DNA of 64,000 nucleotides from Xenorhabdus bovienii SS-2004 (GTDB taxonomy: Bacteria; Pseudomonadota; Gammaproteobacteria; Enterobacterales; Enterobacteriaceae). The translations under genes and the position numbers were made by a program. The notes under the pieces were generated by a model. It ran no database searches. It was not told the DNA's origin and saw only the letters and a program-made list of their open reading frames with translations. The stretch spans positions 3,472,001 through 3,536,000 of the forward strand of contig NC_013892.1 in NCBI RefSeq assembly GCF_000027225.1, given 5' to 3'. Positions 41,544 to 50,843 of this stretch are shown in pieces (position 1 is the stretch's first letter; every line of letters starts with the position of its first letter).

Positions 41544-43112
41544 ATGTTTTTTTTTGATAAAAACAAGAAGGCATCTTGTTTTGTTTCGCTATTTTTTCTT
41601 ATTTTTCTTATACATAAATGCTTTGGGTATCAATTAAAGCTGATATATGTCTTCAGTGCCTTTGCTTTATTCTTATTTTTGGCGGCGCTCAGTAAACGTG
41701 TATATCTCTTTTTGATTACTTTCTTTTCTCTTGTGGCAATACTGTACGCGCCAGTTGGCCTGAATTACGGTTTTCCAGATATTAATGCGGTAGGCTCACT
41801 GCTTTACACAAACCAGAATGAAACGCTGGAATATATTAGTGGATTTCCTATTTCAACTTACTTAACCGTAATAGGTATTTTTGCCTTGATGATGTTCTCA
41901 TTCAGGCTAAATGTAAACTTATCAGGAAAAAATAAAAAATGGTTATTTTTTCTGTTCTTCATTCCTGCATTTTGGTCACCAGCCAAAGGATATATTAAAT
42001 CTGGTTTTGAAAACGGTACGGAGCTTTTGAACACCAGTTTACCTGAAGTCCGCTTTTTCAGTGATGCTTACCAGAGTTATACTAAAGTAATGTCTGAAAA
42101 TAGCCGTTTCGCCAAAATTATCAAACTTCAGGATGATTGGCAGCCCGTAGTCAAAGAAGAAAAATACGACACTTATATTATGGTTATTGGTGAAAGTGTC
42201 CGAAAAGATTTTCTGGGCGCTTATGGTTTCCCCGCTAAAAATACACCGTGGCTGGATAATGCGAATGCAACCCTGTTTACCCACTATATTTCTGCCGCAC
42301 CATCAACCCAGCTATCACTGACAAATTCTCTGGCAATCCGGCAGTCGAATGAGGTTAATTTGAATAACAGTATTGTCACGCTGGCAAATAAAGCGGGGTT
42401 TGAAACTTACTGGCTCTCTAATCAAGGGATGAAGGGAGGGTTTGATTCTCCTGTGGCAATGATTGGCCAACAGGCTAAACATCCGATGTTCTTGAAAGAA
42501 GGTAGTTCAGATGACAGGAGCTATATGCCGGATGAAAATTTATTACCTTATGTCCGTAATGCACTGAAGAATGATCAGCATGATAAAAAGAAAAAACTGG
42601 TTATCATCCATTTGATGGGTTCGCATCCGCAGCCCTGTGCCAGAACGAATAACCAATACAGTACTGATTTCCATTCCAAAAATATCTCATGCTATGTACA
42701 GAGTATCCATAATACCGATAGCCTGCTGGCTGAAATAGAAAACATCGCCAATCAAAACCAGTTGAACTGGACAATGCTCTATTTTGCCGATCATGGATTG
42801 TCTTTTGTACATAAAGGAACGGATAACGAGAACTTGACTCATGGCGATAAAAATCAACAGAATTATCAAGTTCCTTTTATTATTACCTCTTATGACTATT
42901 CTGCCAGAAATAAAATAGATGCCCAGCGCAGCGGCCTGCATCTTTTGCCCATGTTATCTCTATGGTTAGGGATTGAAGAGCCTCGGCTGGTCTCAGAGTG
43001 TGACTGGTTTTCCAATCAAAAATGCCAGAATCAACATAATGTCATTTCATTTGAGGGTAAGCATATGGACTTTAATCGCCTGCATAACGACGCCATTCAT
43101 TTTGGTTTATAA
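41544..43112 (+). CDS. Phosphoethanolamine transferase-like sulfatase-fold membrane enzyme
   Basis: A 522-residue inner-membrane enzyme. About five N-terminal helices (residues 10-145) precede a periplasmic alkaline-phosphatase/sulfatase domain. The domain has YIMVIGESVRKDFLGAYGF (metal-binding Glu), the nucleophile Thr255 in SAAPSTQLSLTNS, and YFADHGLSF plus THGDKNQQNYQVPF for the remaining metal ligands. It belongs with EptA/CptA/OpgE/YhbX, which add phosphoethanolamine to lipid A, core LPS or osmoregulated glucans; acceptor unknown. It is a single gene with AT-rich leader. Activity on lipid A would alter resistance to cationic peptides. Confidence 0.85.
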   Translation: MFFFDKNKKASCFVSLFFLIFLIHKCFGYQLKLIYVFSAFALFLFLAALSKRVYLFLITFFSLVAILYAPVGLNYGFPDINAVGSLLYTNQNETLEYISGFPISTYLTVIGIFALMMFSFRLNVNLSGKNKKWLFFLFFIPAFWSPAKGYIKSGFENGTELLNTSLPEVRFFSDAYQSYTKVMSENSRFAKIIKLQDDWQPVVKEEKYDTYIMVIGESVRKDFLGAYGFPAKNTPWLDNANATLFTHYISAAPSTQLSLTNSLAIRQSNEVNLNNSIVTLANKAGFETYWLSNQGMKGGFDSPVAMIGQQAKHPMFLKEGSSDDRSYMPDENLLPYVRNALKNDQHDKKKKLVIIHLMGSHPQPCARTNNQYSTDFHSKNISCYVQSIHNTDSLLAEIENIANQNQLNWTMLYFADHGLSFVHKGTDNENLTHGDKNQQNYQVPFIITSYDYSARNKIDAQRSGLHLLPMLSLWLGIEEPRLVSECDWFSNQKCQNQHNVISFEGKHMDFNRLHNDAIHFGL

Positions 43113-43366
43113 ACAGTGAATTAACTCACAAAACGTCACCCATTGCACCCGTACCCGAACCACTGATTAGAGGATTCTGACCGTTTAATACGGTATTCAG
43201 CCGTTGGCTCAGATCCTCCTGATATCGTGGGTGAAAGTTTCATATCATAGTGCAGTGTGGCGAGGAGTATAGCTTCCCTATGGCTATCAGATAGCTGGCT
43301 TATAAAAAGGGAAGTGAAAGATTAAATCATGACTTGCTGTTCGTCTTACCTTAAAAAGGGTGTCTT

Positions 43367-45520
43367 ATGAACAATAATAAATTTTTAAAACATATCCCCT
43401 GGATGATATTGGGGATAATTGGCGCATTCTGCCTTGGCGTCGTTGCGCTGCGCCGGGGAGAACATGTTAGTGCCTTATGGATAATCGTTGCTTCCGTGGC
43501 GGTTTATCTTGTGGCTTATCGATATTACAGTCTTTATATCGCCACTAAGGTGATGAAGCTGGATGCGACACGGGCAACCCCTGCGGTCGTCAATAATGAT
43601 GGATTGAACTACGTACCGACTAACAAAAATGTCCTGTTTGGCCATCACTTTGCGGCCATTGCGGGAGCGGGGCCATTGGTAGGGCCAGTATTGGCGGCAC
43701 AGGTCGGTTATCTGCCGGGTACTTTGTGGTTGCTGGCAGGGGTTGTGCTTGCTGGGGCGGTACAAGATTTTATGGTGCTGTTCATCTCTTCCCGCCGCAA
43801 TGGGGCATCACTGGGTGAAATCATCAAAGAAGAAATGGGACAGGTTCCGGGGACGATTGCCCTGTTTGGTTGCTTCTTGATCATGATTATCATTCTGGCG
43901 GTGCTGGCTCTGATCGTCGTAAAAGCACTGGCGGAAAGTCCGTGGGGCGTATTTACCGTTTGCTCCACTGTACCGATTGCGCTTTTCATGGGGATCTACA
44001 TGCGATATATCCGTCCGGGGCGTGTGGGTGAAGTCTCTGTGATCGGGGTTCTCATGCTGATTGCTGTAATCTGGTTTGGGGGTGTTGTTGCGGCTGATCC
44101 TTACTGGGGGCCTGCACTGACCTTTAAAGATACCACTATCACTTACACACTGATTGGATATGCGTTTGTTTCCGCATTACTGCCAGTCTGGCTGATTTTG
44201 GCTCCACGTGATTATCTGGCTACCTTCCTGAAAATCGGGGTGATCATCGGTCTTGCGATTGGGATCGTGATCCTGAATCCTGATTTGAAAATGCCGGCCG
44301 TGACGCAGTTCGTTGATGGTACCGGGCCAGTCTGGAAAGGCACACTGTTCCCATTCCTGTTCATTACTATTGCTTGTGGTGCGGTATCTGGCTTCCATGC
44401 ACTGATCGCTTCCGGTACTACTCCTAAATTGCTGGCAAACGAAAAAGATGCCCGTTTTATTGGTTATGGTGCGATGTTGATGGAATCATTTGTTGCGATC
44501 ATGGCGCTGGTTGCTGCATCCATTATTGAACCGGGCCTGTATTTTGCCATGAACACGCCACCAGCAGCTTTGGGTATTACTATGCCTAATCTGCATAATC
44601 TGGGAACGGCAGAAGCGCCGATGATCATGGCATCACTGCAAGAGGTGACAGCCCATGCAGCCGCGACTGTAAGCTCATGGGGCTTTGTTATTTCACCTGA
44701 GCAAATTCTGCAAACGGCGAAAGACATTGGTGAGCCATCAGTGTTGAACCGTGCGGGGGGAGCACCAACATTGGCGGTGGGAATTGCTTACGTATTCCAC
44801 CAGATTATTCCAGCGGCAAACATGGGATTTTGGTATCACTTCGGCATTCTGTTTGAAGCGTTATTCATTCTGACTGCACTGGATGCAGGTACGCGCTCCG
44901 GTCGTTTTATGTTGCAGGATTTACTGGGGAATTTTGTTCCATTCCTGAAAAAAACCGATTCTCTGGTTGCCGGTATCATCGGTACAGCGGGCTGTGTCGG
45001 CTTATGGGGCTATCTGCTGTATCAAGGTGTGGTTGATCCGTTGGGTGGCGTTAAGAGCCTGTGGCCGCTGTTTGGGATTTCGAACCAGATGCTGGCAGCG
45101 GCTGCGCTGGTACTGGGGACTGTCGTACTGATTAAAATGAAACGCGCCAAGTACATCTGGGTGACTGTTATTCCTGCAATCTGGTTGCTGATCTGTACGA
45201 CATGGGCACTGGGGCTGAAATTATTCAGCGACGACCCACGACTGGAAGGTTTCTTCTTCCTGGCGAAAGAATATAAACAGCGTATCGCTGAAGGCGGGGC
45301 AGAACTGACAGCCCAGCAAATCAGTAATATGAATCACATTGTCGTGAATAACTATACCAATGCGGGCTTAAGTATCCTGTTCCTTGTGGTGGTCTATAGC
45401 ATCATTATCTATGGTATCAAAACCGCGATAAAAGCGAGTAAAAACCCAGAACGTACAGATAACGAAACGCCTTATGTTCCTGTTCCTGAAGGTGGGGTAA
45501 AAGTTTCTTCTACGCACTGA
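43367..45520 (+). CDS. btsT: Pyruvate/proton symporter BtsT (CstA family)
   Basis: A 717-residue, many-helix inner-membrane transporter of the carbon-starvation CstA family, nearly colinear with E. coli YjiY/BtsT: FGHHFAAIAGAGPLVGPVLA, then VQDFMVLFISSRRNGASLGE and DAGTRSGRFMLQDLLGNF. BtsT imports pyruvate under the BtsS/BtsR two-component system. It is followed by yjiX and yjiA, the E. coli order, which supports BtsT over CstA. The 254-base leader contains an inverted repeat (CTTCCCT ... AGGGAAG, about 43274-43315). Confidence 0.95.
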   Translation: MNNNKFLKHIPWMILGIIGAFCLGVVALRRGEHVSALWIIVASVAVYLVAYRYYSLYIATKVMKLDATRATPAVVNNDGLNYVPTNKNVLFGHHFAAIAGAGPLVGPVLAAQVGYLPGTLWLLAGVVLAGAVQDFMVLFISSRRNGASLGEIIKEEMGQVPGTIALFGCFLIMIIILAVLALIVVKALAESPWGVFTVCSTVPIALFMGIYMRYIRPGRVGEVSVIGVLMLIAVIWFGGVVAADPYWGPALTFKDTTITYTLIGYAFVSALLPVWLILAPRDYLATFLKIGVIIGLAIGIVILNPDLKMPAVTQFVDGTGPVWKGTLFPFLFITIACGAVSGFHALIASGTTPKLLANEKDARFIGYGAMLMESFVAIMALVAASIIEPGLYFAMNTPPAALGITMPNLHNLGTAEAPMIMASLQEVTAHAAATVSSWGFVISPEQILQTAKDIGEPSVLNRAGGAPTLAVGIAYVFHQIIPAANMGFWYHFGILFEALFILTALDAGTRSGRFMLQDLLGNFVPFLKKTDSLVAGIIGTAGCVGLWGYLLYQGVVDPLGGVKSLWPLFGISNQMLAAAALVLGTVVLIKMKRAKYIWVTVIPAIWLLICTTWALGLKLFSDDPRLEGFFFLAKEYKQRIAEGGAELTAQQISNMNHIVVNNYTNAGLSILFLVVVYSIIIYGIKTAIKASKNPERTDNETPYVPVPEGGVKVSSTH

Positions 45521-45639
45521 TATGATACTCAGACTGATGCCAGCCAAGTAAGGCTTCATCGGTAACGGCTATACTGTAATAGCGATACCCCGCATAATCG
45601 CCTTTGTATTATGTGGGGTATTTATCTTTGGAGAGCAGT

Positions 45640-45843
45640 ATGTTTGGTAATCTTGGCAAGGCGGGTAAATATTTGGGGCAGGCTGCACGCATGTTGGTGG
45701 GAGTTCCTGACTATGACACTTATGTCCAGCACATGAAGGAAAATCACCCTGATAAACCTTACATGACCTATGAAGAATTTTTCCGTGAGCGTCAGAATGC
45801 GCGCTATGGTGGTGATGGCAAAGGCGGCATGCGCTGCTGTTAG
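45640..45843 (+). CDS. yjiX: YjiX/YbdD-family small protein
   Basis: A 67-residue protein that starts [20 protein letters not shown] at 45640 after GGAGA. The family block [13 protein letters not shown] then [19 protein letters not shown] is intact, and it ends GGMRCC. These proteins always accompany CstA/BtsT transporters; some reports suggest a role in transport function. It lies 119 bases downstream of btsT and 61 bases before yjiA. Confidence 0.95.
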   Translation: MFGNLGKAGKYLGQAARMLVGVPDYDTYVQHMKENHPDKPYMTYEEFFRERQNARYGGDGKGGMRCC

Positions 45844-45904
45844 TGTTTTAGTGAGCAGAAGATCAAAGAGAAGAAAATCGTTGTCAGTGAAACAGGAAAC
45901 GAAA

Positions 45905-46858
45905 ATGAAAGCTATATCCGTCACAATCCTGGCAGGTTTTTTGGGTTCGGGCAAAACGACGTTATTGCGTCACATCCTCAAGGCCGAACATGGTTATAAA
46001 ATTGCCGTCATCGAAAATGAGTTTGGTGAAGTTCCCATTGACCATGAATTAATTGGGGATAGGGCAACCCAGATTAAGACATTAAGTAACGGCTGCATCT
46101 GTTGTAGTCGCTCAAGTGAGCTTGAAGATGCCTTGCTGGATTTACTGGACGGAATTGACAAAGGGCAGATCGATTTCGACCGTCTGATTATTGAATGTAC
46201 CGGTATGGCAGATCCCGGTCCTATTACGCAGACCTTTTTTTCCCATGAAATTCTGTGCCAGCGCTTTTTACTGGATGGGATTATCACACTGGTGGATGCG
46301 ATGCATGCTGATCAGCAGCTTAATCGCTTTTCCATTGCGCAGTCACAGGTGGGTTATGCCGATAGAATTTTGCTGACGAAAACAGATGTTGCCCCTGAGC
46401 ATGATGCCCTGTTTGAACGTTTACAGCGAATTAATGCCAAGGCTCCCATTCATAAAGTGGTTCACGGTGAGGCTGATTTAAGTTTGCTGTTTGATATTGA
46501 AGGCTTCATGCTAAATGATAAGCTGACGGTTTCGAACTCGGTATTCCGGTTTATTCCCAAACAACAGAATACCATCCAATCGATTGTCATTAACTTGACG
46601 CATCCGGTTGGGTTGGCCGAGGTTTCTGACTTAATGGAAGAGTTACTGCTGAGTTTCGCTGACAATCTGCTGCGTTACAAAGGTATTCTCGCTATTAAAG
46701 AAGAGCCACGCCGATTGTTGTTTCAGGGAGTACAACGCCTATATAGCGCAGACTGGGATAGAGCTTGGCACGATAACGAGGAACGTCTTAGCGTGCTGGT
46801 TTTTATCGGCATGGATTTACCTGAACAGAAAATCCGTGAAAAGTTTGCAGAATTGTAG
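45905..46858 (+). CDS. yjiA: COG0523-family GTPase YjiA
   Basis: A 317-residue P-loop GTPase of the G3E group, which includes metal chaperones. Walker A is GFLGSGKTT (residues 11-19), the metal-binding CxCC is at Cys64, Cys66 and Cys67 (GCICC), Walker B is IIECTGMADP and the base-recognition motif is LTKTDVA. The C-terminal CobW_C domain ends FIGMDLPEQKIREKF. The start at 45905 follows AGGAAA; a long upstream in-frame extension overlaps yjiX. The metal partner is unknown. Confidence 0.94.
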   Translation: MKAISVTILAGFLGSGKTTLLRHILKAEHGYKIAVIENEFGEVPIDHELIGDRATQIKTLSNGCICCSRSSELEDALLDLLDGIDKGQIDFDRLIIECTGMADPGPITQTFFSHEILCQRFLLDGIITLVDAMHADQQLNRFSIAQSQVGYADRILLTKTDVAPEHDALFERLQRINAKAPIHKVVHGEADLSLLFDIEGFMLNDKLTVSNSVFRFIPKQQNTIQSIVINLTHPVGLAEVSDLMEELLLSFADNLLRYKGILAIKEEPRRLLFQGVQRLYSADWDRAWHDNEERLSVLVFIGMDLPEQKIREKFAEL

Positions 46859-47183
46859 TTGATCATATTTTATTCTTTATTGAGCAGTGAAATAGTTTGT
46901 ATAAAAATCCGCTGCTCATATTTAAATAGAAAATTATATTATATATGCACTCTTTTAGTCTTAATTCCTTGTAAAAAGATAAGTAATATTTTAACAAAAA
47001 TAAGACAACAAGAATAAAACCTATTCATAAATTGAATTTATCATATGTTTAAAGCAATTTATTATTTATGTTATGGAGGAATTATCCACCCGCAATCTCC
47101 ACAAGTTAGCTGGTGGAGATTGTTGCAATAACAAATCATGTTAGTGGAAACGGGAATGATAAATAAAAGGCTTACTGCGTATG
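46859..47183. other. AT-rich gap with one hairpin
   Basis: Between yjiA and the recombinase gene, convergent. It holds a 10-bp hairpin (CAATCTCCAC 47093-47102, GTGGAGATTG 47113-47122). No gene is supported. Confidence 0.55.
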
Positions 47184-47735
47184 CTACTCCCAAATTCTGG
47201 AAAAACGTTTCACATTACTGGCAGTGTAAATCACCGTATGTGAAATATTACGATGCCCGAGATAATCTTGAATCAGACGTGTATCACGGCCAAGATCCGC
47301 CAGTGCGTAGCCGCAGGCATGCCTTAACATATGCGGATGTGGAGAAACACTGACAGACGCCTGCTTCCCATAGCGCTTTAATAACGCATAAACTTGCTGG
47401 CGTGAAATAGAGCCGGATTTTTGGGAAAGAAACACCCACGGCGCATCAGCATCCCGCCATTTCTGGCGGATATCAAGCCATTTTTTAAGTGCTTCAATTT
47501 CTTTTGGAATCAGAGGATGTGTTGTTGATAGCCCACCTTTTAACCGCCTGATATGAATAATTGATGAATTTAAATCGAGGTCGGATAAACATAAATTACA
47601 CAATTCACTAACCCTAAACCCGTGAATAAAACACATTAATAGCATGCAGTAATCCCGTTCTGCATGACGCCCTTGTTTTGTTTGCTCCAAAATTGCGTCT
47701 ATTTCGTATCGGGTTAAAAATTTACGTTGCTTCAT
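47184..47735 (-). CDS. FimB/FimE-type tyrosine recombinase
   Basis: A 183-residue minimal tyrosine recombinase, closest to the fimbrial switch invertases FimB, FimE and MrpI. The catalytic residues are all present: Arg41 (HGFRVSEL), Lys66 (RRLKGG), His135 and Arg138 (HPHMLRHACGYALA), His161 (YLGHRNI) and nucleophile Tyr170 (TVIYTASN). It is about 15 residues shorter than FimE at the C-terminus. Such enzymes invert a short promoter segment to turn fimbriae on or off. No fimbrial operon is in the window; a 945-base gene-poor stretch lies directly upstream. Confidence 0.92.
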   Translation of the reverse strand: MKQRKFLTRYEIDAILEQTKQGRHAERDYCMLLMCFIHGFRVSELCNLCLSDLDLNSSIIHIRRLKGGLSTTHPLIPKEIEALKKWLDIRQKWRDADAPWVFLSQKSGSISRQQVYALLKRYGKQASVSVSPHPHMLRHACGYALADLGRDTRLIQDYLGHRNISHTVIYTASNVKRFSRIWE

Positions 47736-48156
47736 GACATTATCATTCCTATGACATCAGATAGATTAATTTTAAATAGCAAGGTATTTAAACCAATCGA
47801 ATAAAACCAGCTATTAGTATTTTTAAACATGATTAGCAAAATACCAGATTAATCTAATTGGAAAACAGTAAAGAAAAAATTTGCGGCTTCTATTCGTCTT
47901 ATCTTTAATGAAAATATTGATTGTAATTGTATAAATACGTGTTAGGTGACCCTGATGTACAGAATGGGGCAATCATAAGCATAATTCCACAATAAAAATT
48001 GTTTAATTAAAATTCGCGACTAAAAGTTTTGTCTAATTTTATTTTTAGATTTTTATTCTTGCAATGCTCCTTTTATGAGTAATGAAATCGTATTTTTACT
48101 GCATTTGACGAGAAAAGTAAATGATTTAACTAATGCGTTAAAGTATTAGGCATTGA

Positions 48157-48303
48157 ATGATCAAAAAACACCCTAATTTCATTTTTACCAACCAGTTTTC
48201 AATACTAAATTTTGTTTTTTTATTATATTTGGTTTTTAATTCTAATCTTTATGGAGGTAATCTAAAGTCAACGTGGCACTCAGATGCTATTAATAGAGAG
48301 TGA
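48157..48303 (+). CDS. Possible short secreted peptide or fimbrial-gene remnant
   Basis: A 48-codon frame reads MIKKHPNFIFTNQFSILNFV then FLLYLVFNSNLYGGNLKSTW and stops after NRE. The basic start, hydrophobic core and small residues look like a signal peptide followed by about 15 mature residues. There is no clear ribosome site. It may be the 5' remnant of a truncated surface-protein gene; the neighbouring fimbrial-type recombinase makes a fimbrial origin reasonable but unproven. Confidence 0.3.
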   Translation: MIKKHPNFIFTNQFSILNFVFLLYLVFNSNLYGGNLKSTWHSDAINRE

Positions 48304-48525
48304 TTTAGTACTAAATAAAAAGTAAAGTCCCTAATTTAGGATAAATTAGTTATAAGTGTTATTATTTGTAATTAAAACTATTAATTTGCTAATTAAAATG
48401 GGGTGTTTTTTTATTCTATATGGCTCGTGAAATTTAATAAAATAGGTATGGATTATAATTAATTAAATATAATTTCATGATTATAATCATTTCTTGAATT
48501 ATGTACTGTCGAATCTCATTTTTTG

Positions 48526-48561
48526 ACGCTAAAGACCTTTTGAAATAAAGGTCTTTAGCGT
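48526..48561. terminator. Long hairpin downstream of dlsT
   Basis: ACGCTAAAGACCTTT (48526-48540) pairs perfectly with AAAGGTCTTTAGCGT (48547-48561), loop TGAAAT. It is 120 bases after the dlsT stop. A T-rich run is on the entry side rather than after the stem for the dlsT transcript. Confidence 0.6.
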
Positions 48562-48680
48562 GTTTGCTTATTCAGGCAACCCTTGCCTTATACACCATAA
48601 TTTCGATGATTTATGTATCGGTTTGTTGCATCGCATGATGAGCGAGTGGACAAAACTGATCGTAATTCACCTTTCTCACG

Positions 48681-50006
48681 TTAAGAAAAGGCTAGAAAAG
48701 GAGAAATACATAACAAAATCCCGGTGAAGATAATCAGGATTAGCGAGGCGCTTTTATAATGGTGGAGGCTAGGTACTTTGTAGACCAGATAAGAGGGGAT
48801 CAAACAACCGACGATGCCAAATATTGGGCTACAGAGGGAAGTGAAGCTTAAGACTGGTGCATTCAGGATAATGGCACCCCATGCCAATAAGATGGCAAAA
48901 ATCATAATGCCTTTTTGCACCCATTTTTCATTGATCTTTTCAGTGGGCATCAGGCGCCCGAGAATATTCATAGCAATTCCCTGACTGGCTTCGCGAAACC
49001 CGAGATACACACCAAAGAAGGCAGTCATTACCGCAAAAATGTTGAGAATAACACTGACCGTAACTACCCAGCCGTCAGGGAAGAATTGTGCAGCGATAGC
49101 CAGTGCAGAAATATTCTGTTCATAGGCTTTGACGGCTTCATCGTGACCCATTGCCAAAGTAAAAGAGATGGCATAGAAAAATACCGTACAAAACAGGACG
49201 CCAAACGCCACATTCATGGCTCGGAGTGTTTTATAGCGCGCAACTTCACGATTGTGCTGGTGGTTACGGTAAGAAATCACCATTGGACTTAGCGTCTGGA
49301 TAAACAGGATGGAAGTGAGTGTAAAAGGTAACGTAATAATGGCTTTTTTGATCAGTATAGCGAAAGGTGGCAGCACGCCGATATTGTACAGATGCCACAT
49401 CCCAATCATTGAAAGACCCAAGGCGGCGACAACAAATAATTTTGTCAGCACCATCAGGCTGGAAATTTTGAACAGCCACTGTTCTCCACGGGAGGAAATC
49501 GCCACCAGAATACAAATCAAAATCAGCCCATAAAACGGATTTTTGGATAATAGCTCACTGGTAATACCAAATGTGTGCAGATAAGAGGCGCTATCGTTGG
49601 TAATGGCAGTCGAGTACACAAACATCCAGATCACCAGCATGATAAAGTAGAGAATACCTAACAAAATGCCCCAGTTTTTGCCGAGATAGCCACTGATCAC
49701 GCTGGGATAATCTTTACATTCTGGTGATTCCGCGAGGGTATTGATGAACAATCGCTGAAAAAGATACATGGCGGGATAGCCAATGATGGAAGATAACAGG
49801 AAAACCCATAATCCCATCAAACCGACCTGAACAGGCAGGAAAACAATTCCGGCACCGATTGCCATACCAATACTCATGATGATCCAACCGGTGTCGGTAC
49901 TGTCGAATTTTATGGCTTTTTTCCATTCAACTTCAGTCATGTTGGCGCGCTTGGCTGCCGGAGAGGTATGGGTCGTAACCTCATTGTTTTTTGTTGCTGT
50001 TTTCAT
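48681..50006 (-). CDS. dlsT: HAAAP-family serine transporter, DlsT/YhaO-like
   Basis: A 441-residue, 11-helix inner-membrane amino acid/proton symporter. It matches E. coli YhaO closely: FDSTDTGWIIMSIGMAIGAG, then LFINTLAESPECKDYPSVIS, VIWMFVYSTAITNDSASYLH and FFGVYLGFREASQGIAMNIL. YhaO has been named DlsT (D/L-serine uptake) and also linked to cysteine uptake as CyuP. The usual partner yhaM/cyuA, a cysteine desulfidase gene, is not adjacent, which favours a general serine role; this is an inference. The 837 bases upstream hold no clear gene. Confidence 0.88.
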   Translation of the reverse strand: MKTATKNNEVTTHTSPAAKRANMTEVEWKKAIKFDSTDTGWIIMSIGMAIGAGIVFLPVQVGLMGLWVFLLSSIIGYPAMYLFQRLFINTLAESPECKDYPSVISGYLGKNWGILLGILYFIMLVIWMFVYSTAITNDSASYLHTFGITSELLSKNPFYGLILICILVAISSRGEQWLFKISSLMVLTKLFVVAALGLSMIGMWHLYNIGVLPPFAILIKKAIITLPFTLTSILFIQTLSPMVISYRNHQHNREVARYKTLRAMNVAFGVLFCTVFFYAISFTLAMGHDEAVKAYEQNISALAIAAQFFPDGWVVTVSVILNIFAVMTAFFGVYLGFREASQGIAMNILGRLMPTEKINEKWVQKGIMIFAILLAWGAIILNAPVLSFTSLCSPIFGIVGCLIPSYLVYKVPSLHHYKSASLILIIFTGILLCISPFLAFS

Positions 50007-50843
50007 AATAGCTCTCGCTTACATCTTTGGTGTTGTAATAGGTATTGAACAGGTACAGAAAGAAACGCATCACATAAACACAAAATAACCGTTCATTAAG
50101 TAAGTGAACTATCGTGTGTGGATATTAGAGGATTTTTTTTCAATGGGAGATAGCAAAGGGAAACCATACAGAAAAAAAATGCGGGTTTATTTGTATCATC
50201 ATGATAAATAACGTCATTGCATCTTCGCTCTAAGGTATTGTGATTATTGGTGATATTAACAATTCAAACAATTAGAGAGAAAAGTTGTGCGCTGTATCAC
50301 GTCTGCTCCTGCTCAAAACACCCTGTCAGTATTAAATCCTTTTTATTGTTAATATTATGGGGTAGTTCAGCATGTTAATCTAGATTTTTTTCCGGCTATC
50401 CCGTGAGACACTAGGGATGAAAAACAAGAGAATAAAATGCCTATCGTTTGGGCTATTCTTCTGTTCGTGCTCAAATAACCTGTAATTTTGCGTTCTAAAT
50501 GGAATATGAATCTTCAGTATAATTATTCATTTTATTAATTGCCGATGTTATTATTTTAGATAATATAATGATATTGATTTTAATGGTTTCATTAAATTGA
50601 AAATTGGAAATATGTTAAATTTTGTAAGTCAGTGAACATATAAAAGTTATAGATTACGTTCCACTGTAAATAAAATTTTGTTAGAACTGTCACATTTTAA
50701 AATTAACTTCATAAGGTATGATTGCATTGTATTATAAATAAATTTATTTTTTTATTTATAGATTTTTAATTCAATGTAATTTCACCGATGAAATTTGTAT
50801 CATCGTGAAATAATTTTTGTAACATTAAATATAGAGAGTTTTA
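50007..50843. other. 837-base AT-rich region between dlsT and the ketosynthase gene
   Basis: The two flanking genes diverge, so promoters must lie here. A 22-codon frame at 50417-50485 (MKNKRIKCLSFGLFFCSCSN) after CTAGGG looks like a tiny lipoprotein, but evidence is thin. I see no RNA gene or strong hairpin. The very low GC suggests silencing by H-NS-type proteins. Confidence 0.45.

Larger units (their letters stand above)
47736..48680. other. 945-base AT-rich, gene-poor region beside the recombinase
   Basis: This stretch lies between the recombinase start and the dlsT stop. It contains one short secretory-looking frame (48157-48303) and a 15-bp hairpin (48526-48561). I searched by eye for a pair of inverted repeats that could bound an invertible switch and found none convincing. 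Confidence 0.5.

Noticed and set aside
45770..45904. 45-codon N-terminal extension of yjiA overlapping yjiX
   Set aside because: The ATG at 45905 with AGGAAA upstream begins directly before the P-loop strand as in the family; the extension is out-of-frame yjiX sequence.
47138..47353. 71-codon plus-strand frame overlapping the recombinase gene 3' end
   Set aside because: It is largely antisense to the well supported recombinase and has no domain.
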